Of a DNA stretch of 64,000 nt, positions 9,039 to 17,494 are shown piece after piece. Made by a program: the position numbers and the translations under genes. The stretch is taken from contig CP103908.1 of NCBI GenBank assembly GCA_024970065.1, positions 1,860,001 to 1,924,000 of the forward strand, written 5' to 3'. How positions within the stretch are numbered: position 1 is the stretch's first letter; each line of letters starts with the position of its first letter. This stretch comes from Pediococcus acidilactici. Its GTDB lineage: Bacteria > Bacillota > Bacilli > Lactobacillales > Lactobacillaceae. The notes under the pieces were generated by a model. The model had not been told where the DNA came from, made no database searches, and worked only from the letters and a program-made list of their open reading frames with translations.

Positions 9039-9445
9039 TAGTCATCGTCCCCCTTCTTGTACTCATCTAGCATGGCGTTAAAAACATCATCTTGTGAGTC
9101 GTCTAGGTTCTGGTCAACAAAGTGATCAGCCCTAATATGTTTAGTCCCATCATTTAAACGTCTGGCATTCATATCATGGTACTTATTAGTCCAGCCGACA
9201 ATTGATCTACCATCATGTTCACCGTCTATATCGTTAGCGTTATAGCTTATGTGGTCAGCCATGTGTCCGTACGTTTCGTCTTTATGTGAGCTGTAGTGTT
9301 TCTTTCGCGTGGCTTCCGTCAAGTTATCAGCTAGCTTCTTAGCGCCGGCCGCGGTTATCTTCTCTTGTTCAGCTTCGTTAGGGATTAGCTTTTTGACGTC
9401 TTTAAGCCATTTTTCTAGTTGATCGGCCATATCATCGTATGCCAT
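9038..9445 (-). CDS. HK97 gp10-like tail component
   Basis: 135 residues, highly charged with an acidic C-terminus ending KKGDDD. The layout of a helical N-terminus, a KKLADNLTEAT segment, and the YNANDIDGEH...GWTNKYHDMNARRLNDGT stretch ending in a DHFVDQ helix is typical of the HK97 gp10 family, which takes part in head-tail joining or tail completion. It lies between the head-closure gene and the tail terminator, as in HK97-like phages. Translationally coupled to both neighbours. Confidence 0.75.
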   Translation of the reverse strand: MAYDDMADQLEKWLKDVKKLIPNEAEQEKITAAGAKKLADNLTEATRKKHYSSHKDETYGHMADHISYNANDIDGEHDGRSIVGWTNKYHDMNARRLNDGTKHIRADHFVDQNLDDSQDDVFNAMLDEYKKGDDD

Positions 9446-9447
9446 AG

Positions 9448-9795
9448 CTAGACCCCCTTAGTAACCTGTTTGAGCGTCAAATAATCGCAAGACAGATAAT
9501 TACTAGAATCATCTATGCTGTCATTGATGACATCGTAAAGCTTACCTTTATACTTACATCTAATGCCTTCGTGAACTTTAGGATTATGCCTAATAATAAC
9601 CACTACTTGCTCTAGTTGTTCAGCTGTTAGTTGATACGAAGATGCAATCGATCGTGTATAGGGTGCACAGTATAAACTAAACTGACTAACAAATGTCTGT
9701 TTACTAGTTCCATTAATAGGATTTTGAACAGTTTTAACAGTGCCAATCTCTATACGTTGGTTAAAGTCAACTGGAGTTAACCTATTAGTTGCCAT
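9448..9795 (-). CDS. Head closure / head-tail adaptor protein
   Basis: 115 residues. The sequence has the short beta-barrel pattern of the SPP1 gp16-like head-tail joining family: DFNQRIEIGTV at the start, a VVIIRHNPKV strand, then KYKGKLYDVINDS. These proteins close the portal opening after DNA packaging. It starts inside the end of the connector gene (11-base overlap) and is followed after two bases by the gp10-like gene, so the head-completion genes form a coupled block. Confidence 0.78.
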   Translation of the reverse strand: MATNRLTPVDFNQRIEIGTVKTVQNPINGTSKQTFVSQFSLYCAPYTRSIASSYQLTAEQLEQVVVIIRHNPKVHEGIRCKYKGKLYDVINDSIDDSSNYLSCDYLTLKQVTKGV

Positions 9796-10117
9796 TGCCG
9801 TTCACCTCATCTTGCTTTTGACTATACAGGCCTCGTAATTGGCCAATGATTGAATCAACAACTAAGTCAACTGGATTAACAGCGTTTGAAGTGATTGATG
9901 TCCGATAATACCAGTATGAACCAGCTAAGGCGTAAACAGCCGTTTCAAACAAGTCACTCACACCTTCCATTTCATAGAAATTCGGAACGCTATTGTCGTC
10001 CCCAATGGCCTGTTTAATGTAGCTAGTGGCTGCAGACAAATAGCCTGTTAGCAGCTTGTCATCATCATCGCCATCAATTCGCAAAGATGATTTTAATGTT
10101 TCTAAATTGGCTGCCAC
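9785..10117 (-). CDS. Head-tail connector protein (HK97 gp6-like)
   Basis: 110 residues from GTG 10117 with AAGGA upstream. All-helical N-terminus (ETLKSSLRIDGDDDDKLLTGYLSAA...) and a helix with ALAGSYWYYRT match the gp6/phage connector 1 family, which forms the ring below the portal. First gene after the capsid gene, as is usual. No unusual features apart from the GTG start and a run of four Asp near residue 17. Confidence 0.82.
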   Translation of the reverse strand: MAANLETLKSSLRIDGDDDDKLLTGYLSAATSYIKQAIGDDNSVPNFYEMEGVSDLFETAVYALAGSYWYYRTSITSNAVNPVDLVVDSIIGQLRGLYSQKQDEVNGNGN

Positions 10118-10134
10118 TTAAATCACATCCTTAC

Positions 10135-10189
10135 TTAGCCGCCCAGATTGTTACTGCACTGTTTATTTATTGGCGACATAGGTGGCTAA
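10135..10189 (-). other. Long stem-loop after the capsid gene
   Basis: On the minus strand a 9-bp stem (TTAGCCACC with GGGCGGCTAA-type partner, one G-U) starts immediately after the capsid stop codon and encloses about 37 bases. There is no T run, so it is more likely an mRNA-stabilising 3' structure or processing site than a terminator. Confidence 0.4.
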
Positions 10190-11422
10190 TTACTTAGCAG
10201 GGGTCATTGAAGTAGCACTCGCTGCAAAGTTGGCCGGTTGGTCAGCAATTGCACTGAATGATCCTGCAACAAAGGCGTCCTTATCAGTAGCTTCAACATC
10301 AAAGCGATCAATCACACGAATCTTGGTTTGATCTTTTTCAAATGCACCACCGCCAATATTGGTAGTCAATAAGGACATGTTTTCTCGGTCAAACAAAGTT
10401 ACCGCTTGCGACAAATCGCCATAGTAAAGTGGATAAGCCGGTGCTGATGCAGTCCCAACATTAGGCAACCACTTATCAGCTACCTCTACAACTCGCTTGC
10501 CATGGATTAAATATTGATCAGGTTGTGTTGGATCAGGTTGCAGTAAGTAACGTCCCATAGCATCCTTAACCTCGGAAAGCACATTTAAACCTGACGTATT
10601 GGTCATTAAGAATGATGTGGACTTAATAGCAGGGTCAACGGCAGTGTTAATCATCGTAATAATGTCATCGAACTTAGATAAGTTAGGCTTCTTAGGTGCG
10701 TTGTTCATTGCCGCAATGATTCGAGTGTTACGAGTAACAACAACCTTCTTAGCAATCCATTGAGACAGCCAAGTCATGATGTTGTCAACTGTATCTTTTA
10801 GTAACGAATTAGTGGCAGTGGTAATGCCAGCATACCGATGGATTGTATATTTGATAATGGATAGCTTAGGATCATCATTATCACCAATGGTAGCTGTTTC
10901 ATCATCTAAATCAGCTAACGGAGTAACGTCAGTCCATTTTTCGTAAACACGCGACCCAGTTTGAGTTGTAACAGCTTCCCGATTAACATACTGTTCCAAT
11001 GAATCGTATTGACGAACGAGCGCATTAATTGCTGTTTGAATATCTTGAGGAATAGTCAAACCGATTGCGTTACCATCTTCATCGGTAGAAGAAGTTACCA
11101 AGTTCATAACTTTAGGGTCACCTTTAATCATGCCTTGGAAGTTCTTAATGAACTCAGCTTTGATGTCTTTTTCTTTATCATCAAGTGGGGTCTTGTCCTT
11201 GTCATTCATGTTGGCAATTTCTTGTGCCTTGCGTTCTTCTTCCAATTGTTCATGTAAAGCATCACGACGGGCAACCGCATTGTCGCGTTCTTGTTTCATT
11301 GCTTTAAATTTTTCTTGATCAAAACTGTCGTCAAGGACAGCTGCGTTTAATTTGTCGTTTAAGTCTGACACCTTTTGCCCTTGGGCAATCCAAGCATCAT
11401 TGATTGTATTAATATTAGCCAT
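10190..11422 (-). CDS. Major capsid protein, HK97 type, with N-terminal scaffold (delta) domain
   Basis: 410 residues. Residues 1-95 are a charged coiled coil (EKFKAMKQERDNAVARRDALHEQ), the internal scaffold normally removed by the prohead protease. The HK97-fold coat follows, with the IPQDIQTAI, QTGSRVYEKWTDVTPLADLDDETA and NTSGLNVLSEVKD segments and a C-terminal region with DFRVEAT-like strands typical of this family. The protease gene lies just upstream and its stop abuts this start. ATG 11422 has AAGGAGG at good spacing. Confidence 0.93.
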   Translation of the reverse strand: MANINTINDAWIAQGQKVSDLNDKLNAAVLDDSFDQEKFKAMKQERDNAVARRDALHEQLEEERKAQEIANMNDKDKTPLDDKEKDIKAEFIKNFQGMIKGDPKVMNLVTSSTDEDGNAIGLTIPQDIQTAINALVRQYDSLEQYVNREAVTTQTGSRVYEKWTDVTPLADLDDETATIGDNDDPKLSIIKYTIHRYAGITTATNSLLKDTVDNIMTWLSQWIAKKVVVTRNTRIIAAMNNAPKKPNLSKFDDIITMINTAVDPAIKSTSFLMTNTSGLNVLSEVKDAMGRYLLQPDPTQPDQYLIHGKRVVEVADKWLPNVGTASAPAYPLYYGDLSQAVTLFDRENMSLLTTNIGGGAFEKDQTKIRVIDRFDVEATDKDAFVAGSFSAIADQPANFAASATSMTPAK

Positions 11423-12168
11423 TAGTTGGCCTCCTTTTCATTTTTTCCAAATAAAATAGTCAATTTGCTGTTTCGTAATTCAGCAGATTGACTATTAGTA
11501 GTATTTTCTTCTTTAACCGGCTTAGCTTTATCCTTATCCGCCTTGTAAATTAAGTTCATCAATTTGTTAACTGCAGATTTAGGTGGAATATGTGAAATGG
11601 CGTTCACCGGTTGTAATTGTTGATCATTAGCAAACATAATTTCGTCAGCGAAACCTTTATCGACGGCATCACTAGCGGTTAACCATGTTTCGTTTGCCAT
11701 TAGTTGTAGCAAATCGGCTTGATCCATGCCGGTTTTTGTTTCATAAGCACTGGCAATTGATTGATCAATGCCATTTAAAATACTGGCTTCATGCTCTAAA
11801 TCGTCAGCATTACCAGCTGGTTGTGACCATGCTTTATGAATCATAATTTGGGCAGTTGGTGAAATGTTGATATGATCGCCAGCCATAGCAATCACGCTTG
11901 CCGCACTAGCGGCTAAGCCTTGAATGTTAACTGTTACATTGCCAGCATAATTCTTTAACATGGTGTAAATCTCACTAGCTGCGAAAACATCACCACCGTT
12001 GGAAGCAATGTCAACTTCAAGTGCTTCATCATCACCATCATCGTCGTCATCATCATTTAAAATGTCAGCAACACCCGAAGGTGATACTGCTGGCATTCCA
12101 AAGAACTGATAGAAACCGGCTGTTTGATCATCAACAATATCGCCTTTAATCATTACTTTCTTTGTCAT
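11422..12168 (-). CDS. Prohead protease, ClpP/S49-like
   Basis: About 248 residues from ATG 12168. The open frame extends to 12270, but AGGAGGTGAT lies just before a double ATG (12171/12168) and the second is better spaced. The ClpP fold is clear: oxyanion-type ASNGGDV, catalytic Ser in GLAASAASV, catalytic His in ISPTAQIMIHKAW, and a later Asp in the NGIDQ helix. It has an acidic insertion (DDDDDDGDD). It matures the capsid by cutting the scaffold domain of the adjacent coat gene. The start overlaps the portal gene by 23 bases. Confidence 0.93.
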   Translation of the reverse strand: MTKKVMIKGDIVDDQTAGFYQFFGMPAVSPSGVADILNDDDDDDGDDEALEVDIASNGGDVFAASEIYTMLKNYAGNVTVNIQGLAASAASVIAMAGDHINISPTAQIMIHKAWSQPAGNADDLEHEASILNGIDQSIASAYETKTGMDQADLLQLMANETWLTASDAVDKGFADEIMFANDQQLQPVNAISHIPPKSAVNKLMNLIYKADKDKAKPVKEENTTNSQSAELRNSKLTILFGKNEKEAN

Positions 12169-13309
12169 CATTATCACCTCCTTTTTCTGATTTAGCCTCA
12201 GGCATTTCATCTGGTAAATAACCAGTCTGTTGTAGTAACCAAGTTGCTTGATTATTGGCAATTGCGCCATTTTTAGTTAGCCCTGCTAGGGTAGTTGCAA
12301 ATGAGTCTCCCAATGGGTCTACAGCAGTTCGCATATTGGCTGTAATCTTAGCATTAAGCTTATTATCCAACTCGGCTATAATCGCCTGTAAGTAGCGATT
12401 AAGGGCATTGGTGTACATACCCTTAATTTGGTCAATATTACTTTGCTGGTCGCCTTGGCCGTTTAAATAGCTATCAGGAATGCCGAAAACTTTAGCGATT
12501 TGCTTACTCGTCCAATCTGTTTGGCTTAACAGCTTAGTAACATCGGCTTTCATTTCGAGTGGCTTGTAATCTTCAAGTTGGTCAATAACTACCGGGCCAC
12601 CGTTGGAATTGTTTACCTGTTTCATGAAGTTACGTGAACGGCTGGCCTTCATCTTCTCACTTAACAATCCGCCATGCTGAATAGATAGGACGCCCGGCGC
12701 GCTAATTGACCGTGCTAGTGCAGCCAACGTTAAATTGTTAGATGAATTTTTGACTTGTAACTCATTCGATAATGCTTTTAAAGGACTATTACCCGTCATA
12801 CCGCCATCGGTACTAGCCCATCGAATATGAATCATGTCAGACTGCGGTACATTTTGAAGCACGCCTAAATTAGGCTCGTCAAAGGTAACCGTATAGGTTA
12901 AGCCGCTGCCATCATCTAATAAGTAGGTTTGTACTTGGCTAGGTCGCAAATATTCCCAGCGTAAATCTAAACCGTTAGGATTGCGCCAACGGTATGCAAA
13001 GCATTCGCCACCCAATAGCAATTGTGCATACATCGACTGCCAAAACGTGTGACCGTTAGTTGTCGTGCTAGGATTGTTTAAAATCCCTTGTGCTCGTGGC
13101 ATATTGGCCGTTAATTGCACTGTGGCTAGGTCTCCAGATATTTGATTAACTGCTGAATAAATATCTGAATTTTTCAAAGCTTCTTTGGCACTGACGTACT
13201 CATTATCGCCAGTTGGTGACAGAAAGCTAACGATATTATCGTCTTCTACTGGCACACTTTGAATACTAACTGAATTATTTATTGCTTTTGGTGGCTTAAA
13301 AAAAGGCAT
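12146..13309 (-). CDS. Portal protein, HK97 family
   Basis: 387 residues. Conserved features include NSDIYSAVNQISGDLA near the N-terminus, the GGECFAYRWRN and LRPSQV strands, the HIRWASTDGG segment, and the KQIAKVFGIPDSYL motif with the following RYLQAIIAELDNKLN helix. It forms the dodecameric ring through which DNA is packaged. It is a normal length for the HK97 portal family and lies between the small membrane protein and protease genes. RBS and ATG at 13309 are standard. Confidence 0.95.
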   Translation of the reverse strand: MPFFKPPKAINNSVSIQSVPVEDDNIVSFLSPTGDNEYVSAKEALKNSDIYSAVNQISGDLATVQLTANMPRAQGILNNPSTTTNGHTFWQSMYAQLLLGGECFAYRWRNPNGLDLRWEYLRPSQVQTYLLDDGSGLTYTVTFDEPNLGVLQNVPQSDMIHIRWASTDGGMTGNSPLKALSNELQVKNSSNNLTLAALARSISAPGVLSIQHGGLLSEKMKASRSRNFMKQVNNSNGGPVVIDQLEDYKPLEMKADVTKLLSQTDWTSKQIAKVFGIPDSYLNGQGDQQSNIDQIKGMYTNALNRYLQAIIAELDNKLNAKITANMRTAVDPLGDSFATTLAGLTKNGAIANNQATWLLQQTGYLPDEMPEAKSEKGGDNDDKESND

Positions 13310-13311
13310 TA

Positions 13312-13506
13312 TTAATCACCTCCTTTTTGGCCAGCTGTTACGACTTCCGAAAGCCAGCCAACCAAAAATAAAGCTACAGCAATTGCTAAAACGCCTTGAG
13401 CTTTTCCAAATAAAAAGGCTGCATATACTCCAGCAATTATGCCTAGAATAAAACACAACACGTCAAAGTAACGCCATACAGTTGCAAAAAATTGTCTAAA
13501 AATCAT
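13312..13506 (-). CDS. Small membrane protein between terminase and portal (DUF1056-like)
   Basis: 64 residues from the second ATG at 13506, chosen because AGGAG lies nine bases upstream; the first ATG at 13515 overlaps that site. Two hydrophobic segments (about residues 15-35 and 39-55) predict a small integral membrane protein, with a short polar end TAGQKGGD. Small proteins of this kind are found between terL and portal in many Lactobacillales phages. Function unknown. Starts within the terminase 3' end and ends two bases before the portal start. Confidence 0.75.
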   Translation of the reverse strand: MIFRQFFATVWRYFDVLCFILGIIAGVYAAFLFGKAQGVLAIAVALFLVGWLSEVVTAGQKGGD

Positions 13507-15394
13507 CAATATCATCTCCTAGCAATCCCGATTCCGGGTTATTAAACCATTCAAGAACTTGTTTTTCGTTCATACGTTCGACCTGTTTATCCGGATTGTT
13601 TACGTCTGAGAAGTCTTCAAAGTGATACATGGCTTGGAATAAGGCATCAATTAACGCGTCGACCACATCAATCTTCAACGTAGCCTTAGCTTTATCGACT
13701 TGAATGCCAATTTTGTCTTCATAAATTTCAGCATTTAGCAATGCCTTTTCCATAATCCGATCATCCAAGCGATCTACCGACCCTTCAACAAACATCGTCT
13801 GCAGGAACTTAGTTGGATCTTTCAATTCACTAGTCCGCTGCCGAATGGCTTGCAATGGCCACCCAGAATTTAATTCCAGTTGCTTGATTGTAGGTGTTAG
13901 CCCAAACGAATCATAGCCAAAGAAAACAACTTCCAGTCGATGCTGCTCAACAAAGTTAAGTAACCACTGATAAACTTGCTCGTCATTAATTAGCCCTTGG
14001 GGATGACTAGTAATTGTGCAAAATCCTTTTTTAGCTAAGTCACGATAATTAATACCGTCTTGCTTTTCTTTAGCTTCAATTGAACCGGCTTTCTGCCAAG
14101 GAATAAAGCTGTGCTGATAAATAAACCATCGTGGCTTGCCATTATTATCACGATAAGGAAATACAAATGCCAGTGCCGTGTTATCACTAAACATCGAGTA
14201 ATCAAAGCCAATATAAACTTGGCGATCATCGAAACTAAACGATGGCACAATGGCTTTTTCAACGTCAGGCAGTTTCAGAAAGCTGTCCACTGATTGTTCT
14301 AACCACAAGTTAAGGTTTTTATTTTGGAAATCGTTGAGTGTGCCTGACAAAGCGTCAGAATCACGCTTATCGGTCAAGCCGTTCAGTAACACTTCACGTT
14401 GGTTCGGTAAATCTAGCAAGGGATTACTTTTTACCCACATATCGGGCTTGTAAGTTTCATTCAGATTATCCTGCGACCAAATAAGTCCCAAATATGTATC
14501 AGCATCGCGCAAATAATCTTGTTCCATAGCTTGCTGAATCATACGCTCATCATCGTGAAACGGAACAGTGGGATCAGGATACGCCGTTGAAATTTGAATA
14601 AATTGCTTATTACGTACCTTAACTTGGCCTGACACAATCTTAGAAATCTTTTGTCGTGTCTTAATTTCACCAATTTCATCAAAAATCGCCGTTGTAAAGT
14701 GGAAACTATCGTACTGGCCGGCTTCATGACTGATTGCTCGCAGTTTATTGTTATTGCTACTCATAACAACTTGATCAGATTGAGACGATAATGTACGAGT
14801 ATCTAGCCCACTATCAGCAATCAACGACTTAAATGGTTCAATCGTTGCAATCTTGGCTAGCATCGATTTAATGTAGCCCAGAATCTTGCTCGTTTGTTTG
14901 TAATTAATTGATGAAACTAAATAGTCTTGGTTAGATAGTCCCAATGATTCAATTAAAAAACTGTAAGCGGTAATAATCGCCATGAGGTAAGTTTTACCTT
15001 GGCCACGTGCAACTGAAACGATAGCCCGTGAAAAACGCTTGCCACCGTCATCATTGCGCCAGCCAATTAGCATCGCCATAATAAATTTCTGCCACAGCAT
15101 AAGCTTAGTTGGTTCGCCCGTATCAACGTTCGGACAGATGGCAGCGAATTTAAGCACTTGGTCTACTTTCTTAACCGAATAAGTAAATGGAAATTCAACG
15201 CTACCTTGTCGTTGCAAGTCTCGAATATGGCGAAAAGCCGCTAACTTAATCAGATAGCCAGTAGTCACCTTCTCATCGAGAACATCAAAAGCATACTTTG
15301 TACCTGGGTCAGTGTATTGCTGACGAAGCGCTGAGCAGTCTAATGCTTGATAAGCTCCAATAACATCATGTGTTTGGGTTAAATCAATCTTCAT
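13496..15394 (-). CDS. terL: Terminase large subunit
   Basis: 632 residues; the ATPase/nuclease motor that packages DNA. The Walker A-like P-loop is SVARGQGKTYL near residue 130 and the Walker B is AIFDEIGEIK near residue 235. The nuclease domain follows, with metal-binding acidic residues in YIGFDYSMFSDNTALAF and VVFFGYDSFG, and DVVDALIDALFQA at the end. The sequence fits the Terminase_1 (P27/HK97-associated) class used by cos-type phages. Stop of terS and start are separated by two bases. Confidence 0.96.
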   Translation of the reverse strand: MKIDLTQTHDVIGAYQALDCSALRQQYTDPGTKYAFDVLDEKVTTGYLIKLAAFRHIRDLQRQGSVEFPFTYSVKKVDQVLKFAAICPNVDTGEPTKLMLWQKFIMAMLIGWRNDDGGKRFSRAIVSVARGQGKTYLMAIITAYSFLIESLGLSNQDYLVSSINYKQTSKILGYIKSMLAKIATIEPFKSLIADSGLDTRTLSSQSDQVVMSSNNNKLRAISHEAGQYDSFHFTTAIFDEIGEIKTRQKISKIVSGQVKVRNKQFIQISTAYPDPTVPFHDDERMIQQAMEQDYLRDADTYLGLIWSQDNLNETYKPDMWVKSNPLLDLPNQREVLLNGLTDKRDSDALSGTLNDFQNKNLNLWLEQSVDSFLKLPDVEKAIVPSFSFDDRQVYIGFDYSMFSDNTALAFVFPYRDNNGKPRWFIYQHSFIPWQKAGSIEAKEKQDGINYRDLAKKGFCTITSHPQGLINDEQVYQWLLNFVEQHRLEVVFFGYDSFGLTPTIKQLELNSGWPLQAIRQRTSELKDPTKFLQTMFVEGSVDRLDDRIMEKALLNAEIYEDKIGIQVDKAKATLKIDVVDALIDALFQAMYHFEDFSDVNNPDKQVERMNEKQVLEWFNNPESGLLGDDIDDF

Positions 15395-15396
15395 TA

Positions 15397-15855
15397 TTAC
15401 CCTCCCAGAAATTCTTTCATTCGATCAGCGACGCTTCGCTCGTCTTTGCGGTCATCTAAGTTTAACTTGAGTAAATCACTGCGCGATTTTGGCGACAAGC
15501 CCAATTCAGCGCCTAACTTCGTCAGATTCTTGACTGCTGAATCGTAAATTTGTGTCATCGGGTTTCGCTTGTAGCCCACGAAGTCTCGACCGATTTTTTT
15601 ACCAGTCTGATCTTGCAACGTCTTATAGATTGCTTGGACTTCACCGTTTTCCTGAATGTGTTTATACGCATTGCGATAAATCTCATATTGGGAAGCATAT
15701 TGCTCTACCAGCCCGCTATCAATGCGCTTAACTGGGGTATTGTCTTCTAAAAAAGGCACTAATCGACGCCAAACGACCTTAGCTTGCCGGCCTAAGTAAG
15801 CTGGTGGTGTACGTGATAATTTCCCGCCGTTGACGTCTTTATCCACTTTTTTCAT
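15397..15855 (-). CDS. terS: Terminase small subunit, P27 family
   Basis: 152 residues. The N-terminal PPAYLGRQAKVVWRRLVPFLED pattern and the ELGLSPKSRSDLLKL motif in the second half are hallmarks of P27-type small terminases, which recognise the packaging site. First gene of the head operon, with a strong AAGGAGG site before ATG 15855. The candidate cos region lies immediately upstream. Confidence 0.92.
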   Translation of the reverse strand: MKKVDKDVNGGKLSRTPPAYLGRQAKVVWRRLVPFLEDNTPVKRIDSGLVEQYASQYEIYRNAYKHIQENGEVQAIYKTLQDQTGKKIGRDFVGYKRNPMTQIYDSAVKNLTKLGAELGLSPKSRSDLLKLNLDDRKDERSVADRMKEFLGG

Positions 15856-15880
15856 TTTATATGCCTCCTTTCATCATCCG

Positions 15881-15975
15881 GCGACCCCCCCTAACTAAAA
15901 ATTTTAAAAAATTGTTTCTATCACAAGATGATGGCTATGTGTGTGCTCTTCCTGGGATGTGTTAGGGGGCGGGGG
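15881..15975 (-). other. Candidate cos region
   Basis: Non-coding stretch between the small ORF at 16046 and terS. It contains a C7 tract followed by TAAC (15885-15895) and, 65 bases on, GTTAGGGGG with a further G5 (15961-15975). The 9-bp arms CCCCCTAAC and GTTAGGGGG are perfect inverted repeats in otherwise AT-rich DNA, next to a GGCGAC motif. Position between HNH and terS with GC-rich symmetric tracts fits a cohesive-end site. Cut position is not determinable from sequence alone. Confidence 0.4.
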
Positions 15976-16045
15976 TTGTTTTAATTACCATTGCGACCAA
16001 TTATACTCAAAAAGTTTAAAGTCGCTTAAATCGCACGACAGGTGC

Positions 16046-16312
16046 CTATAAAGAGATGGCGATTGACCAATGCAAGTTTGGATTTTTTTTAATCTGATAA
16101 CCTTTGCTTCTTAGCATCTGTTTCAATTTTCTCTTTTGGTTGGGATTAAAGCTGTCAAGGACAATGCAAACTTCGTGCTTATTTTCAAGAGCAGCTTTTT
16201 TAATTTCAGTTGCAACATACTCAATTTGTTTATCAGTTAGTCCTTGTTGCATTGCTGATTTAATTACTTTGTAACCAGGAATCTTATCATATCTGTTCTT
16301 CATAACTGCCAC
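16046..16312 (-). CDS. Small basic phage protein, unknown
   Basis: Up to 88 residues from GTG 16312, or 85 from the in-frame ATG 16303, which is better spaced from AAAGGA. Lys-rich, with helix KSAMQQGLTDKQIEYVATEIKKAALENK followed by a basic NQKRKLKQMLRSKGY. I recognise no domain. It lies between the HNH endonuclease and the candidate cos region, where some phages encode accessory packaging proteins. Coding is supported by a ribosome site and phage-like composition. Confidence 0.55.
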   Translation of the reverse strand: MAVMKNRYDKIPGYKVIKSAMQQGLTDKQIEYVATEIKKAALENKHEVCIVLDSFNPNQKRKLKQMLRSKGYQIKKNPNLHWSIAISL

Positions 16313-16320
16313 TATCCTTT

Positions 16321-16395
16321 CTATTGCCTTAGCATCTGACTAAGGTGTTCGTTCTTTAACTCTGATTGTTTATCAGTATCAATGTATGGCTTCAA
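16321..16395 (-). CDS. Possible 24-residue peptide after the HNH gene
   Basis: A TTG codon at 16395 lies eight bases after GAGGAG, which overlaps the HNH stop. The frame runs 24 codons (ending LSQMLRQ) to a TAG at 16321, just before the next ribosome site. Compact placement argues for translation, but the length is too short to be sure. Confidence 0.3.
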   Translation of the reverse strand: MKPYIDTDKQSELKNEHLSQMLRQ

Positions 16396-16400
16396 TATCT

Positions 16401-16913
16401 TCACTCCTCATTCATTAACACAACGATTGCCGATACATCATTAATCGGTTCTACATTTTTTAACTCGTTGCCTTGCCCTGTGCCATAGTGTGCTTGTTCC
16501 CATTCCGTCTTAGAATGATGGCAACTCCCACAGATAACGGCTAAGTTATCAACGTTAGCTTTCAATGTTTCGTCAAACTCAATCGGTATAACGTGATCAA
16601 CCGTTTTAGCAGGTGTGATAACGCCTTGCACTTTGCAGTAAGCACACAAGTAATGGTCGCGTTCCAAGACTTGTTGCCTTAGGTGTGACCATTGCCTTGT
16701 ACGATAGAAGTTGTATTGCTGACGCTTGTCTTCGTTGCGATAGCGAGTAATAGTATTGTACTTGTGTGTGTATTGTTTATCATTGCTGCGTGCCCAACGT
16801 TGCCGACTAGCTAGGTACTCAGCTTCATGCTCATAGTGTTGCTGGCAATAGTGGTTAGGGAAAGTAACCATCGCATGGCAGTTAGGATAGCGGCATCTTC
16901 TAACTCTTGGCAT
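16401..16913 (-). CDS. HNH endonuclease (packaging-associated)
   Basis: 170 residues. Zinc-binding Cys pairs at the N-terminus (RRCRYPNC, HYCQQHY) and in the HNH domain (CAYCK and CGSCHH) frame the VDHVIPI motif and the NLAVICGSCHHSK helix. HNH proteins next to terminase are required for cos cleavage in several HK97-type phages. It lies upstream of terS and is co-directional. The Cys-rich N-terminus is common in Lactobacillus phage versions. Confidence 0.9.
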   Translation of the reverse strand: MPRVRRCRYPNCHAMVTFPNHYCQQHYEHEAEYLASRQRWARSNDKQYTHKYNTITRYRNEDKRQQYNFYRTRQWSHLRQQVLERDHYLCAYCKVQGVITPAKTVDHVIPIEFDETLKANVDNLAVICGSCHHSKTEWEQAHYGTGQGNELKNVEPINDVSAIVVLMNEE

Positions 16914-16916
16914 TGT

Positions 16917-17168
16917 CTACACCTTCATAGTTAATGATTGAATCCACTCTAAATCAGATGGTTTCATATGCTTCAATGCTAATGAAGAGACGTGTACTTC
17001 ATCGTACTGAAAGCCATCTTTAATGTGTTGTTTCAAAGATACCCAATCTATTGTTACGTTAGGTTCCGTAATTAATTGCTGTCTATTGTAATTAGGCTTT
17101 CCATTACCATACAGTTTCAATTCGTTATAAGCATCATTTTTTGTATAACCTACGACAAGAACTTTCAT
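16917..17168 (-). CDS. Hypothetical phage protein
   Basis: 83 residues with a good ribosome site (AAAGGATAAGG region) before ATG 17168. Begins with a hydrophobic strand MKVLVVGYTKN resembling the first strand of a Rossmann-like or YopX-neighbour fold, then NYNRQQLITEPNVTIDWVSLKQH. No recognised motif. First protein gene of the late transcript after the tRNA-like leader. Confidence 0.6.
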   Translation of the reverse strand: MKVLVVGYTKNDAYNELKLYGNGKPNYNRQQLITEPNVTIDWVSLKQHIKDGFQYDEVHVSSLALKHMKPSDLEWIQSLTMKV

Positions 17169-17210
17169 TTCCTTATCCTTTCAAGTTGCTCTTATTCAAT
17201 AACCACTACA

Positions 17211-17243
17211 TAATAAAAAGCCACACGGCGATTGTGCCATGTG
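17211..17243 (-). terminator. Terminator hairpin in the late leader
   Basis: The minus strand forms CACATGGC/GCCGTGTG (one mismatch) followed by GGC and TTTTTATT. It lies after the tRNA-like leader and before the first late gene, so it could attenuate the late operon or end a leader RNA. Confidence 0.6.
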
Positions 17244-17260
17244 ACCTTAGCGTTATAACT

Positions 17261-17374
17261 ATGAGATGGTAAGGATTTACACCTTACATATACTGGATTT
17301 TGTACTCTCCTACTTGTTCTTGGCTTCTTTCAACCTTAGCTTCGGATAGCGTCTACCTATTCCGCCACATCTCA
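17261..17374 (-). ncRNA. tRNA-Leu-like structured element
   Basis: On the minus strand TGAGATG (17374-17368) and CATCTCA (17268-17262) form a perfect 7-bp acceptor-like stem. The 5' part continues TG GCGGAATAGGTAGACGC, almost a canonical tRNA-Leu D-arm. A 6-bp T-arm-like stem GTAAGG/CCTTAC with a 7-base loop adjoins the 3' acceptor strand. About 50 bases between show no normal anticodon arm, the T-loop lacks TTC, and the total of about 113 bases is too long for a tRNA. A decayed or repurposed tRNA is the likely reading. Confidence 0.45.
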
Positions 17375-17494
17375 CCTGGTAGTTGTCCCCGATGGTTTCC
17401 AAGTAGGACTTATGCTGGCCTTTCATGTATCTCCACCAGACTTCTTTTATGTTTGCCTTTCCGTAGCTACCAACTACGTCAAACACACCGGTTA

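Noticed and set aside
17300..17374. Amber-suppressor tRNA reading the TAG at 19248
   Set aside because: A CTA triplet occurs in the Leu-like element, but no 7-base anticodon loop with U33 can be drawn, so suppression is not supported.
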